A stretch of 64,000 nucleotides of DNA from Glaciihabitans sp. dw_435 (GCF_018449675.1 NZ_JAAVUZ010000003.1:248001-312000); one strand, 5' to 3'; shown: positions 27,984 through 36,613, numbered from the stretch's first letter. A program made the numbers and translations. Notes: generated by a model not told the origin, from the letters alone.

Positions 27984-29588
27984 TTAGTCGTATCTCGCTT
28001 CTGCCCACCACGAACCCGGGCCGTGTGCTGCGCCGGACGCGGTGAGGTTCTCTTCCAGAACCAGCAGCCAGGCGGTGCCGCCGGCGTCGACCACCTGGAA
28101 CCGGTGTGCACGGCGATGGGTGTCGGCGTCCCACCACCGCTCATCGATCGGCCACGGCCCCGCCCACGCCGTAATGGTGCGCATGTCGCGCCCGGTCGCG
28201 GACGCAGAGAATTGCGCGGGCGCCGACGACAGGGCACCGCGGTCGTCGACAGTGATCGCACCACCCGCCGCATCGAGCACGTGCACCGGATGCGGCACCG
28301 GGAACACCGTCGCGGGAGCCGGTGGAGGAAGCTGCCCGGGCCACGGTTGCTGTGGGGACCGGGTCAGCAGGGCACGGTCGCCCCACGCCACGGTGGTCTG
28401 CCGGTCGGCGAGGGTGCGCCCCCCGCTCACCACAGCGGTGAGCACCGCTCCGTGGCCGAGCATGCTCTGCACCCGGGAGAGCCCGTGGTGAATACGCTCG
28501 TCGTGCCCGGAGCCAAAGAGTCCGACCTCGTGATTACCGATGGCATCGACTCCTTCGGGGATGACCCGCACCCGGGTAATCCCCGAGCTCAGCCCCGCAT
28601 CGACCACTCCGCTGCCCTGCAACTGCCAGCGCACCCGGTCGACAACGTCGGCCGCGGTGAACGACCGGGGATGCAACCAGCTGCGTTCCGAGAACTCACC
28701 GGCATCGGTGTCCAGCTCGATGCGCAGGGCAGTGCACACGAGCTGTGCGGCTACCAGCCCCTGGATGAAGCGGTCGGCGGATGACCGGAACCCAAAGGTC
28801 ACCTGGTCGACCCGGTCGAGCGGTGGCTCGAAGGAAATTGCCACGTCGAGCTCCTCGGGCGGAACCCGGGCGATGACGGGACGGCTATCCAACCCGCTGG
28901 CCAGGGCGTGCAGGTGGGCACCGCCCTCCCCGAACCGGCCCCGCACGTCATCCGCGGCAAGAGCCGCGAAGTCGGCGAGGGTGGTGACGCCGAGGCGCCG
29001 CAGGAGTGTCACCAGATCGGGCTGATCCAGCAACGCGATTGACAGGGGTGCAAGGAATTCGGCGGAGGCGCCCTGCGGAACGATCCGCACCGGCGACCCG
29101 CCCGGACGGGAGTGCAGGGAACGGGCGGCCTGTTCGGCGGTGAAGGGACCGTCGGCGATTCCCACGCGTGCCCCGGTGACCCCCAGGTCGGCAAGGAGCG
29201 CAACCAGAGCAATACCGGCGGGCTTCTCGCCACCGTAAAAGCGGGCGGGACCCCGGACGCGGATGGCACACATTCCCGGACGGATGAGCTGCACACCCGG
29301 CATCAGCTCTTCGATGCCGGTCACCACGGTATCGAAGGTGCGGGAATCGACGACCGGATCGTAGGGGAGCACCACCAGCTCGGGACAGCGCGCCTGCGCC
29401 TCCCGCACCCGGAGGCCCCGCTTGACGCCCTCGGCACGGGCAGCAGGCGAACAGGCGAACACCATGCCCCGATCGATGAGCGCGATGGGGGACGAAAGAG
29501 ACACCCGGGAGGTGCGCAGAGCCGCGGTGATCGGCCAATCGGGCGCCCACAACACCATGGTGCGAGTGATGGGAGCGGTGGAAGTCAC
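27984..29588 (-). CDS. imuB: ImuB: Y-family-like mutasome hub protein
   Basis: A 534-residue relative of Y-family polymerases. It begins (after the start) with the typical MVLWAPDWPITAAL, and the expected catalytic acidic residues are missing: the place of SIDEAF is taken by MCAIRVRGPARFYGG. In mycobacteria ImuB is the inactive hub that links DnaE2 to the beta clamp. I place the start at GTG 29588. No Shine-Dalgarno spacing fits it, but it coincides with the predicted transcription start point of a promoter whose spacer holds a LexA box, so a leaderless message is likely. A longer in-frame version (from 29675) would read through the promoter. Confidence 0.9.
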   Translation of the reverse strand: MTSTAPITRTMVLWAPDWPITAALRTSRVSLSSPIALIDRGMVFACSPAARAEGVKRGLRVREAQARCPELVVLPYDPVVDSRTFDTVVTGIEELMPGVQLIRPGMCAIRVRGPARFYGGEKPAGIALVALLADLGVTGARVGIADGPFTAEQAARSLHSRPGGSPVRIVPQGASAEFLAPLSIALLDQPDLVTLLRRLGVTTLADFAALAADDVRGRFGEGGAHLHALASGLDSRPVIARVPPEELDVAISFEPPLDRVDQVTFGFRSSADRFIQGLVAAQLVCTALRIELDTDAGEFSERSWLHPRSFTAADVVDRVRWQLQGSGVVDAGLSSGITRVRVIPEGVDAIGNHEVGLFGSGHDERIHHGLSRVQSMLGHGAVLTAVVSGGRTLADRQTTVAWGDRALLTRSPQQPWPGQLPPPAPATVFPVPHPVHVLDAAGGAITVDDRGALSSAPAQFSASATGRDMRTITAWAGPWPIDERWWDADTHRRAHRFQVVDAGGTAWLLVLEENLTASGAAHGPGSWWAEARYD

Positions 29589-29594
29589 TCCTCC

Positions 29595-29623
29595 ATGTTC
29601 GAACATACGTTCGATTGTGTCAA
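29595..29623 (-). promoter_or_regulatory. LexA-controlled promoter of imuB-dnaE2 (SOS box 29599-29614)
   Basis: Read on the minus strand: -35 TTGACA (29623-29618), a 17-base spacer, then -10 GAACAT (29600-29595). The palindrome TCGAAC-GTAT-GTTCGA at 29614-29599 occupies most of the spacer and touches the -10. It matches the actinobacterial LexA operator fully in both half-sites. The +1 expected seven bases past the -10 is base 29588, the G of the imuB GTG. Confidence 0.88.
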
Positions 29624-29687
29624 TTGCCCCCGACATTCCCGCGGCGTGTCGAAAACCAGCCGGGAGTGTCGGCACACCCGGAACCCG

Positions 29688-30401
29688 CTAGACGGCCGTG
29701 CGCAGTTGCCGCTCGGCCATCCGCTCGTCCACCGCGCTCGCGACCGCACCAAAGTGCTCCTGTCGATCGGGCAGCCACATACGGGCACTCCGGGGGCGAC
29801 CGGTAACGCGATTGGTGACGGTGACTGTCACCTGCCGCTCGGTGAGGTGACCGCTGCCCTCGCCGATCCCTCCCCAGTCGCTCTGCGACAGGGTGAGCAT
29901 GGCTTCGCTCTGCGGCCAGGGGCCGAGAACAATGAGGGTCGACCCGCGCTGGCGCAGCCGGGCGGCGAGGCGGGCAACGCTGGAATCGCTTGCGCGCTTG
30001 GGCGGACGGGTGACGACAACGCCCATGACATCGGCGATGGCCGCCGTTACGGCAAGCCACTGGTCGCCGGGATGAGGCACGAGGACGAGACGATCGAGAT
30101 CGATGCCGAACCGCGAGGCCGCTTCGATTCCAAACTCGGGAACGCCAACAATGCCGCACCAGGAACCCGCCGCAGACGGTCCGGCCAGCAATGCCATCAG
30201 CAGTGTCGCCGACCGCTCGACGGAGTATGCGGCACCCTGCTGCAGCGCTCCGCCGGGGAGCAACGCGGCAAGGGCGGGGTGCGTGGGGAGCGCCCGGCTG
30301 TCGAGCGTGGTGGCCTGCATCGAACGGATGCGCGCCTGCAGCTCCCGCACCGTATCGGCCGCGGGATTAGCGGTCTCGAGGGTTGCGGCTGCCGGGGTCA
30401 T
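29688..30401 (-). CDS. imuA: ImuA'-type mutasome protein
   Basis: A 237-residue protein of the actinobacterial ImuA' type, a RecA-like partner that works with ImuB and DnaE2 in damage-induced mutagenesis. Recognition rests on the position directly before imuB and on HPALAALLPGGALQQGAAYSV, GSWCGIVGVPEFGIEAA and RLVLVPHPGDQWLAV. Its Walker A-like loop is degenerate (GPSAAGSW). ATG 30401 is the predicted transcription start itself. There are 99 bases between its stop and the imuB start, and these hold a second SOS promoter. Confidence 0.85.
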   Translation of the reverse strand: MTPAAATLETANPAADTVRELQARIRSMQATTLDSRALPTHPALAALLPGGALQQGAAYSVERSATLLMALLAGPSAAGSWCGIVGVPEFGIEAASRFGIDLDRLVLVPHPGDQWLAVTAAIADVMGVVVTRPPKRASDSSVARLAARLRQRGSTLIVLGPWPQSEAMLTLSQSDWGGIGEGSGHLTERQVTVTVTNRVTGRPRSARMWLPDRQEHFGAVASAVDERMAERQLRTAV

Positions 30402-30407
30402 CCCCTC

Positions 30408-30436
30408 ATAATCGAACATATGTTCGATGCTGTCAA
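30408..30436 (-). promoter_or_regulatory. LexA-controlled promoter of imuA' (SOS box 30412-30427)
   Basis: On the minus strand: -35 TTGACA (30436-30431), 17-base spacer, -10 GATTAT (30413-30408). A perfect palindrome TCGAACATATGTTCGA (30412-30427) fills the spacer and overlaps the -10. The expected +1 is base 30401, the A of the imuA' ATG. The block from here to about 30463 closely resembles the imuB promoter block at 29608-29650. Confidence 0.9.
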
Positions 30437-30492
30437 TTGCCGCCGACATTCTCCCGGCGGGTCAGAAGTGCGGGCGGGTGAGCGCGGTCCTC

Positions 30493-31320
30493 CTAGCGGG
30501 GAGCGAGCAGAGCGACGCTCTTTTCCCACAACTGCCAGGCGAGGTCGGCGTTCGACGCCTGCTTGTTTGCCCGGATCTGCTTGCGCTTCTCGTAGTACCC
30601 GCCGCGCACCCATTCGGCGCCGGGAGCAGTAGTTGCAAGCCACACGAGGGTGTCGGCACCCTTGGCGGGCGTCAGCAGGAAGCGACTGACCAGCGGGACC
30701 TCATACATAAAACGCATGAGACTGGATGACCCTGCGCCGAAGCTGGTCGCGACGACGCCGGGGTGGAACGCGGCCGTCGAAATGCCGCGCGCACCGGCCC
30801 GACGGTTCAGTTCCTTGGTGAAGAGGATGTTTGCGAGCTTGGCGTCGCCGTATGCCTTATTGGGGGAGTAGGCGCGCTCGTTCTGGAGGTCGTTGATGTC
30901 GATCTTGCCGAAGATCTTGTTGGCCGCACTGGACGTGTTGATCACACTTGCGCTGCTCTGACTGAGGCGGTCCATGAGCAGGTTCGTCAGGAGGAACGGC
31001 GCGAGATAGTTCACCTGGAACGTCTTCTCGAAACCGTCGACCGTGATGTCGCGATCGCCCATGATTCCACCGGCATTGTTCGCCAGCACGTCGATGCGCG
31101 GGTAGCGCTCCAGCAGGGCCGCGGCGAGGGTACGCACCTCGTCCAGGCGGGAGAAGTCCGTGATGAAGAAATCCGCTCCGAGTTCGGCGGCGATGGCCGC
31201 GGTCTTCTCGGGGGAGCGTCCAACGAGAACGACCCTGTCTCCGGCATTGCTGATGTCCCGTGCCGCAGCAGCACCGATCCCATCGCTCGCGCCGGTAATA
31301 ATGATCGTTCTCTGAGTCAT
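30493..31320 (-). CDS. SDR-family oxidoreductase (retinol-dehydrogenase-like)
   Basis: A 275-residue classical/extended SDR. Cofactor motif TGASDGIG at residues 9-16, NNAGG, catalytic serine in INTSSAAN and the YGDAK tyrosine/lysine. The long C-terminus (GGYYEKRKQIRANKQASN) and the overall layout resemble WW-domain oxidoreductase/retinol dehydrogenase-like SDRs, which usually reduce lipophilic carbonyl compounds with NADP(H). Natural substrate unknown. It ends 56 bases before the imuA' promoter region and is not SOS-linked as far as I can see. Confidence 0.85.
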   Translation of the reverse strand: MTQRTIIITGASDGIGAAAARDISNAGDRVVLVGRSPEKTAAIAAELGADFFITDFSRLDEVRTLAAALLERYPRIDVLANNAGGIMGDRDITVDGFEKTFQVNYLAPFLLTNLLMDRLSQSSASVINTSSAANKIFGKIDINDLQNERAYSPNKAYGDAKLANILFTKELNRRAGARGISTAAFHPGVVATSFGAGSSSLMRFMYEVPLVSRFLLTPAKGADTLVWLATTAPGAEWVRGGYYEKRKQIRANKQASNADLAWQLWEKSVALLAPR

Positions 31321-31394
31321 TTCTGCACCGTATCACCCGGTGCTGGCCGTCGGCGAAACGACGCCGGCCGCCGGGAGGCAATACTCTCGTAGTC

Positions 31395-31691
31395 ATGGCA
31401 CCAACGCTCTCCGATCAACTGGCTGGCCGCGTGCGAACCACGCTTCGACGGGCCGATCACCCCAGCAGCGGAGCGGGAAGTGCCGCGGAATGGCGGGCAC
31501 GTCGTGACCGGTGGATCGACGCTCTCGATCCGAGGGAGGTGCCGCAGTTCAGCGAGGAGGAGATTCGTTCCCTCATCGATTTCCTCGCCGAGTCCGGGCC
31601 GAGCTCCCCATCGCGAATGACGCCACGCGAGTGGCACAACGCCATCGATGCCCTGACACCGGAACTGCTCTTCGCCACACAATCCCAGTAG
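31395..31691 (+). CDS. Hypothetical small protein
   Basis: A 98-residue, charged, probably helical protein that I do not recognise. It starts at ATG 31395 (MAPTLSDQLAGRVRTTLRR), has an Arg/Trp-rich central part (AAEWRARRDRWIDAL) and an acidic C-terminal half (FSEEEIRSLIDFLAES). No signal peptide, membrane segment or cysteine. Divergent from the SDR gene and 117 bases upstream of a small membrane protein gene. Codon use and a clean start support a real gene; function unknown. Confidence 0.6.
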   Translation: MAPTLSDQLAGRVRTTLRRADHPSSGAGSAAEWRARRDRWIDALDPREVPQFSEEEIRSLIDFLAESGPSSPSRMTPREWHNAIDALTPELLFATQSQ

Positions 31692-31808
31692 TTATTTGGG
31701 TGAAGAACCCCCGAACGGGGCGTGTCGGATCGGTGACCGAAGGCGTACGCTCGGGGCACGCGCTGGCAATGATGACAGCCGACACCTCTTCAGTGGAGAA
31801 GATCTTCC

Positions 31809-32051
31809 ATGAACTTCGGCATCACCAAATTCAGCACCGCTCTCATCGAGAGCTTCGTCATTCTGCTCATCGTCGGCGGAGTGGCCTTTGTCGCATCCAA
31901 CGCCGTTCCCGCGCTGACCGCCATCTTCTGGCTGGCAGCGACCATGGTGTGGTTGTTGACCCTCGGCCCGGTCCGCGGCTCGAGCCCGGAACATCCCGCC
32001 GAGGAATCTCCCGCGGTCATCGGCCGCCGGCACTCGACCCACAGCCTGTAG
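31809..32051 (+). CDS. Small two-helix membrane protein
   Basis: An 80-residue protein with two hydrophobic segments (about residues 12-32 and 34-52) and a polar C-terminal tail rich in Ser, His and Glu. ATG 31809 is preceded by GGAGAAG at a spacing of about seven to ten bases, a good ribosome site. I do not recognise a family. It ends 19 bases before the convergent LysR gene. Confidence 0.6.
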   Translation: MNFGITKFSTALIESFVILLIVGGVAFVASNAVPALTAIFWLAATMVWLLTLGPVRGSSPEHPAEESPAVIGRRHSTHSL

Positions 32052-32070
32052 CCCGCCAGGCCGGGCGAAG

Positions 32071-33066
32071 CTAGCGGATACCGCGCTTCTTCTTGGCCTT
32101 TTCCGCGCGGCGCACGTGCGGCGCAGGACGGACGATACCGCTGCGGATCGCCGCGGCAGTGTTTTTCGCCGCGGGCTTCTTCTTCGGGTCCTTCTTCTGC
32201 TCCTTGTTCTGAGCGGACGAACCCGACGTCTCCTTCTGAGCGCGGGCCGGGGCATCCACTGTCCCGGACGCCCGTGAACTGGCGACGGTACGACCGCGAA
32301 CAATGCCGACGAACTCTTCCATCGGCGCCGTGAGGTCGTCTTCGATCCAGGCGATGGCGATCTCGGTGGTGGGTGCGTCCGTCACGGGACGCGCGACGAC
32401 GTCCTTGCGGGTGTGCAGGCGGGCCACCGATTGCGGGAGAAGAAGCACACCGACGCCGGCGGCGACCAGTTCCACGGCATCCGGAACCGACTCGGGGTCG
32501 CGGGCAATGGACTCGTCGGCAAGATCGGCGAGGGTGAGGCTGTCGAACGCGGCGATCGGATGATCCTTGGGAGCGACAACCACGGTCGTCTCTTCGTAGA
32601 GGGGAATGACGCTCAGTCCCTTACGGACAACGGGGAGCCGCACGAAACTCAGGTCGGCGATGCCGTCCCACAGCACGGACACGGCGTCGTCCTCGGTGCC
32701 CGGGGCGAAGCGCAGGGCGACGGTGGGGTGACGCTTCTCCCACGCGAGGGTCCACTTTCCGACCGTGACGCCCGGGACGAAGGCGATCGCCAGCGACGAG
32801 GGGGCCGCTTCCGCCTCGGCAACGGCCTCGACACGCAGCCGCTCTTCGGCAATACCGGCGCGGGCATCGGCCAGGAGGGCGCGGCCTGCGTCCGTCAACT
32901 GCGTCGTGTCCGCCGACCGGTCGAACAGCTCAACGCCGAGCTCCGCCTCGAGCTGCTTGACCGACTTGCTGAGCGCCTGGCGCGAGATGTTCAACGTCTT
33001 GGCAGCACGGCTGAAGTGCAATTCTTCTGCGACCTGGGCGAAATGCTTCAGCAACGTGACGTCCAC
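32071..33066 (-). CDS. LysR-family regulator with Lys-rich C-terminal tail
   Basis: A 331-residue LysR-type regulator. The N-terminal winged helix is typical (LKHFAQVAEELHFSRAAKTL … SRQALSKSVKQLEAELG). The effector domain follows to about residue 265, then a 65-residue tail full of Lys, Ala and Arg (KKDPKKKPAAK … KAKKKRGIR), which is not part of the usual family. GTG 33066 was chosen because GGAGGG lies six bases upstream. It is divergent from the DUF5997 gene (61 bases between starts), so it may control that gene and itself; this pairing is suggested by layout only. Confidence 0.85.
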   Translation of the reverse strand: MDVTLLKHFAQVAEELHFSRAAKTLNISRQALSKSVKQLEAELGVELFDRSADTTQLTDAGRALLADARAGIAEERLRVEAVAEAEAAPSSLAIAFVPGVTVGKWTLAWEKRHPTVALRFAPGTEDDAVSVLWDGIADLSFVRLPVVRKGLSVIPLYEETTVVVAPKDHPIAAFDSLTLADLADESIARDPESVPDAVELVAAGVGVLLLPQSVARLHTRKDVVARPVTDAPTTEIAIAWIEDDLTAPMEEFVGIVRGRTVASSRASGTVDAPARAQKETSGSSAQNKEQKKDPKKKPAAKNTAAAIRSGIVRPAPHVRRAEKAKKKRGIR

Positions 33067-33127
33067 GGTTATCCCTCCACTGAGGACCGCGCGAGCCACG
33101 GTCACAGCCACAGGCTACGCTGTCACC

Positions 33128-33532
33128 ATGAGCCAGGAACGTTCGCCGCAGACCATGAAGCCGGCGACCGCCGCACAAAAACTCGGGATTTACCTCCCCG
33201 CAGCACCAGAAGAGTTCCAGAATGCGGATGTCACGCGGGAGCAGTTGAACGAACTTCTCGCCACTCCTCCCGAGTGGTTGGTGCAGTTGCGCCTCACCGG
33301 CCCGCACCCCCGCCAGATCGTGTCGAGCAAGCTCGGCGTGTCCACCTCGGGCCTCGCGCGCGGGGGAGTCGTCGATCCGCTGACCACCGCAGAGATTCAG
33401 GAACTGCTTGCCGCACCGCCCGAGTGGCTGGTCCGCGAGCGGGCAACACAGGCAGCCGTGCGGGAAGAGCAGAAGCGCATTCGCGCCCGCAACGCCGAGC
33501 GAGAAGAACTGCGCGAGCGCGAAGCAAAGTAG
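33128..33532 (+). CDS. DUF5997-family protein
   Basis: A 134-residue actinobacterial protein of unknown function. It contains two similar blocks: LNELLATPPEWLVQLRLTGPHPR and IQELLAAPPEWLVRERATQ, which suggest an internal repeat around PPEWLV, and a helix-turn-helix-like KLGVSTSGLARGGV between them. The C-terminal 30 residues are a charged helix (Arg/Glu-rich, coiled-coil-like). ATG 33128. It diverges from the LysR gene, a combination I would expect to be conserved in related genomes. Confidence 0.75.
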   Translation: MSQERSPQTMKPATAAQKLGIYLPAAPEEFQNADVTREQLNELLATPPEWLVQLRLTGPHPRQIVSSKLGVSTSGLARGGVVDPLTTAEIQELLAAPPEWLVRERATQAAVREEQKRIRARNAEREELREREAK

Positions 33533-33717
33533 CGCCCCGCCCGTATACACCCGGATTTCGCACTACGCAAGTACGCGAAATCGGCAGTGGACCGGGCTTA
33601 ACTGTTGCTATCGCAGGCCGACAGCATGCGAAGCCGGACATCCCGAGACTGCCGAAGTGACCATCGGCTTTCACTGGGTCGCCTCGACATCACAGCTGTC
33701 GACCCGCGATTTTTTCG

Positions 33718-34611
33718 TTACGGGGTGGGCATTCCTCCGTTGACGTTGAGCGTCTCGCCCACCACATAGCTCGACTCCGCCGAGGCGAGGAACACATAGG
33801 CGGGAGCCAGCTCGGCGGGCTGACCGGCGCGACCGAGCGGCGTCATCTGGCCGAACTCATCCAGTGCGTCCTGCGGCTGTCCATCCGACACCTGCAGTGC
33901 GGTCCAGATCGGGCCGGGCGCGACAGCGTTGACGCGGATTCCACGCTCGGCAAGCTGCTGCGAGAGCGCCTTCGTAAACGTGTTGATGCTCGCCTTCGTC
34001 GTCGCGTAGTCCACGAGGATGGCGGATGGCGCGTACGCCTGAATCGACGTCGTGTTGATGATCGACGAGCCGGCGCCCAGGTGCGGGAGTGCCGCCTTGG
34101 TCAGCCAGAACATCGCGTAGACGTTGGTCTTCAGCGTCTGGTCGAACTGCTCGTCCGTGAGGTCTTCGAGCTTCTCCACGTAGATCTGCTTGCCGGCGTT
34201 GTTGACGATGATGTCCAGACCGCCCAGCTTGTCCACGGCGTCGGCGACAACCGCCCGGCAGGCCTCTGCGGTCGTCAGGTCGGCGGGAAGGGCGACGGCG
34301 GTGCGGCCTGCCTCCTCAATGAGAGCGACGATGCGGCGGGCATCGGGTTCCTCTTCGGGAAGGTAGGACACCGCGACATCCGCCCCCTCGCGAGCGAAGG
34401 CGATGGCGACGGCCGCTCCGATGCCGGAGTCCCCACCGGTGATCAGCGCGCGGCGACCGGTGAGGCGCCCCGTTCCGCGGTAGGTGGACTCACCCAGATC
34501 GGGCGTCGGGGTCAGCTCGGTCTCGAGGCCGGGCTCCGACTGGTGCTGCTGTGACGGAATGTCTTTCGAGTAACGGGTGACGGGGTTATCAAAGGTGTAT
34601 TGATCGGTCAT
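33718..34611 (-). CDS. SDR-family oxidoreductase (YhdG/general stress type)
   Basis: A 297-residue SDR with an N-terminal extension of about 45 residues before the cofactor motif GGDSGIGAAV. It also has NNAGKQIYVEKLEDLTDEQF, the serine stretch INTTSIQAY and the YATTK tyrosine/lysine pair, and ends in GETLNVNGGMPTP. This matches the glucose/ribitol dehydrogenase-like group often seen with general stress genes. The extension (PSQQHQSEPGLETE) is a hallmark of that group. ATG 34611 chosen; an upstream in-frame start at 34632 is less likely. Confidence 0.87.
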   Translation of the reverse strand: MTDQYTFDNPVTRYSKDIPSQQHQSEPGLETELTPTPDLGESTYRGTGRLTGRRALITGGDSGIGAAVAIAFAREGADVAVSYLPEEEPDARRIVALIEEAGRTAVALPADLTTAEACRAVVADAVDKLGGLDIIVNNAGKQIYVEKLEDLTDEQFDQTLKTNVYAMFWLTKAALPHLGAGSSIINTTSIQAYAPSAILVDYATTKASINTFTKALSQQLAERGIRVNAVAPGPIWTALQVSDGQPQDALDEFGQMTPLGRAGQPAELAPAYVFLASAESSYVVGETLNVNGGMPTP

Positions 34612-34668
34612 GCATCCAGTCTGCGTGGCCACGTGTGGACCCCGTTGAGGCTTGACATCGTGGGCCAG

Positions 34669-35616
34669 TTACGAATAATCCGACTTCTCGTAGAGCGACA
34701 AAAGGTCGCGAACAAGCTGGTGAGGGGATGTTTCGCAGGGGCTGTGCCCAGTGCGGTAGACGGCTATCGTCGCGCCGATGTCCCGCGCGAACGCGCTGTG
34801 CAGGTCAAGCGGCCAGAGGTCGTGTTCACCCACGGCGACCAGTTTCGGCACGCTGCTGGAGGCGAGCGGGGCTCGCAGCTCGGGCGCGTGCATCATGAGG
34901 CCCATGATGTCCGTGACGCTCGCGCGCCGCGTGAAGCGGAACCGCTCGTGGACGAGCACGGTTCGTCCGTGCGGCGCGCCGTTGAGGTTGCGGGTAACAC
35001 CCCACACCATCAACGCGGCGCCCACTTTTCCGGTGGCGAGATTGCTCAGTTTGCCGATGCGCTTGATGCCGCGGAACCCCTGTCCCGACTGCGGCGGGGC
35101 ACTGAGCAGGGCGATGCTGGCGAACAGGTCGGGACGTGCGACCAGTGCAAGCTGCGCGACCGTCGCGGCGAAGGAGTAGCCGAGCACATGGGCGGGGGTC
35201 GTGCCGGATTCGAGCACGGCGATCATGTCGTCAACAAAGAGGTCATGGTCGTAGCTCTGGCGGGGAGGCCGGAGATTCTCCGGTCCTGCGTCGGCCGATT
35301 GGTACTGGCCTGCGAGGTCGTAGCTCTCCACGCGGTATCCGGCGCGCACGAGCAGCGGGAACATCAGGATGAAGTCCTCTTTGGAGCCCGTTACTCCCGG
35401 CACGAGAAGAACCCGGGGCGCGGTGGGATCTCCGGCGGCGATCCCGGCGAGCTGCCCGCTCGGGGCAGTGAAGGTGACAGGGAAGCATCCCTCCGGCAGG
35501 ATCGTCCAGTCGATGTCGGGAAGAGCGTCATCGAGCTGCGCGGCATTGTCGTAGAGACCACTGCCGAACTCGTCCGGGCTGTCGGCCGTCGCTTCGTGTG
35601 CATCGGGATGTGTCAC
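34669..35616 (-). CDS. Alpha/beta hydrolase
   Basis: A 315-residue alpha/beta hydrolase. The oxyanion region is LVPGVTGSKEDF, the nucleophile elbow GYSFAA, the acid Asp in GEHDLWPLD and the base His in RTGHSPCE. The first 45 residues are acidic and probably flexible. Cytoplasmic and of unknown substrate; possibly an esterase or thioesterase. Stop is 57 bases upstream of the SDR gene and the orientation is the same, so the three genes from 36.6 to 33.7 kb may form one unit. Confidence 0.8.
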   Translation of the reverse strand: MTHPDAHEATADSPDEFGSGLYDNAAQLDDALPDIDWTILPEGCFPVTFTAPSGQLAGIAAGDPTAPRVLLVPGVTGSKEDFILMFPLLVRAGYRVESYDLAGQYQSADAGPENLRPPRQSYDHDLFVDDMIAVLESGTTPAHVLGYSFAATVAQLALVARPDLFASIALLSAPPQSGQGFRGIKRIGKLSNLATGKVGAALMVWGVTRNLNGAPHGRTVLVHERFRFTRRASVTDIMGLMMHAPELRAPLASSSVPKLVAVGEHDLWPLDLHSAFARDIGATIAVYRTGHSPCETSPHQLVRDLLSLYEKSDYS

Positions 35617-35653
35617 TCCACCAACCTTAGCCAGCGAGAGCGCCCGACATGGG

Positions 35654-36613
35654 CTATCCCTGCAGTTGGCGAACGCGCGTCACCGAACGCACAAACGCCT
35701 GCAGCTTGCGGTACACGGCCTGGGACTCGGGATACCTCGAATCCTGCTGCCAGGTGTGCCGGGCGTTGCGCACGCTCCTGCCGTAGATCAGGGTTTCGAC
35801 GCGAACTCCGTGGCGCTGCAACGCCCTGATGAAGTTGAGGTTTGCCCGGTAAAAGTAGTCCTGCTCCGAGGTGGTCACGAGCACCGGCGGGAAGGACGGG
35901 TCGAGCCACTCGATCGGGGAGAGAAAGCGCGCCGCGGTCGTCAGCACCGTTCCGACGCCGCGGTTGGGCAGAAGTATCTTCACGAATCCGAGGCCGAGAA
36001 CGAACCCGCGTTCGAACACCACAGAGAAGTCCACGGCGCTGCAGTGTTGCACCACGCCACAGACGCCGGGAGCGGGGATAGGCGCGAGGCGATAGTGCTG
36101 GCGCAGTTCCGGATGACTCAGGCTGGCAGCCAACAGTGCGGAGATCTGACCACCGGCGGAGTCACCGCCGAGCACGATACGCGATGCATCCCCGCCAAAT
36201 TCCGCGGCGTGCTCGACCACCCACCGCAGCGCGGCGTTTGCGTCCGCCAGCATGTGGCCCATCTGGAAGCGGGTTGCCATGCGGTAATTGACGTTGACGA
36301 CGACCATCCCGGACGCCGCCTGGCTCGCGCAGTACTTCGTCAGCGGCGCCTTGTCGCCAGAGGTCCAGCCACCCCCGTGGAAGTAGACGTAGATCGGCAG
36401 AGCACCGCCGGGATGTGACTGCGGGGAGGGCACGAGGACATCCAGTCGATGCGCACGAATCCCGTCGCCCACATAGTCGATATCGAGGGTGTACTCGACA
36501 TCATCGACCGGCTCGGCGTTGAAGCGTTTCGCCTCTCCCGGAGCCAAGCGCGACATCAGCGCGCGCCATACCCAGACGGGAACGCGGGAGGGAGCCAGTG
36601 TCGGAAACGGCAT
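35654..36613 (-). CDS. Hormone-sensitive-lipase-type alpha/beta hydrolase
   Basis: A 319-residue esterase of the HSL (family IV) type. It has the HGGGW oxyanion motif (YFHGGGWTSG), the nucleophile in GGDSAGG, the acid Asp in TSEQDYFYRA and the base His in RNARHTWQ. Acts on short-chain acyl esters by family knowledge; the natural substrate is unknown. No signal peptide. Divergent from the GT2 gene with 85 bases between starts; 37 bases before the next hydrolase gene. Confidence 0.85.
   Translation of the reverse strand: MPFPTLAPSRVPVWVWRALMSRLAPGEAKRFNAEPVDDVEYTLDIDYVGDGIRAHRLDVLVPSPQSHPGGALPIYVYFHGGGWTSGDKAPLTKYCASQAASGMVVVNVNYRMATRFQMGHMLADANAALRWVVEHAAEFGGDASRIVLGGDSAGGQISALLAASLSHPELRQHYRLAPIPAPGVCGVVQHCSAVDFSVVFERGFVLGLGFVKILLPNRGVGTVLTTAARFLSPIEWLDPSFPPVLVTTSEQDYFYRANLNFIRALQRHGVRVETLIYGRSVRNARHTWQQDSRYPESQAVYRKLQAFVRSVTRVRQLQG

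Noticed and set aside
29588-29675. In-frame N-terminal extension of imuB (reading …MSGAIDTIERMFEHGG) and the similar extension of imuA' (…MSAAIDSIEHMFDYEG)
   Set aside because: They are alike because the DNA is a duplicated promoter with a LexA palindrome. Differences between the copies are not biased to silent positions, and no ribosome site precedes them. The predicted start points fall on the downstream start codons.
33533-33717. Hairpin after the DUF5997 gene (ATTTCGC … GCGAAAT)
   Set aside because: Only a 7-bp stem without a T-run, too weak to call a terminator.
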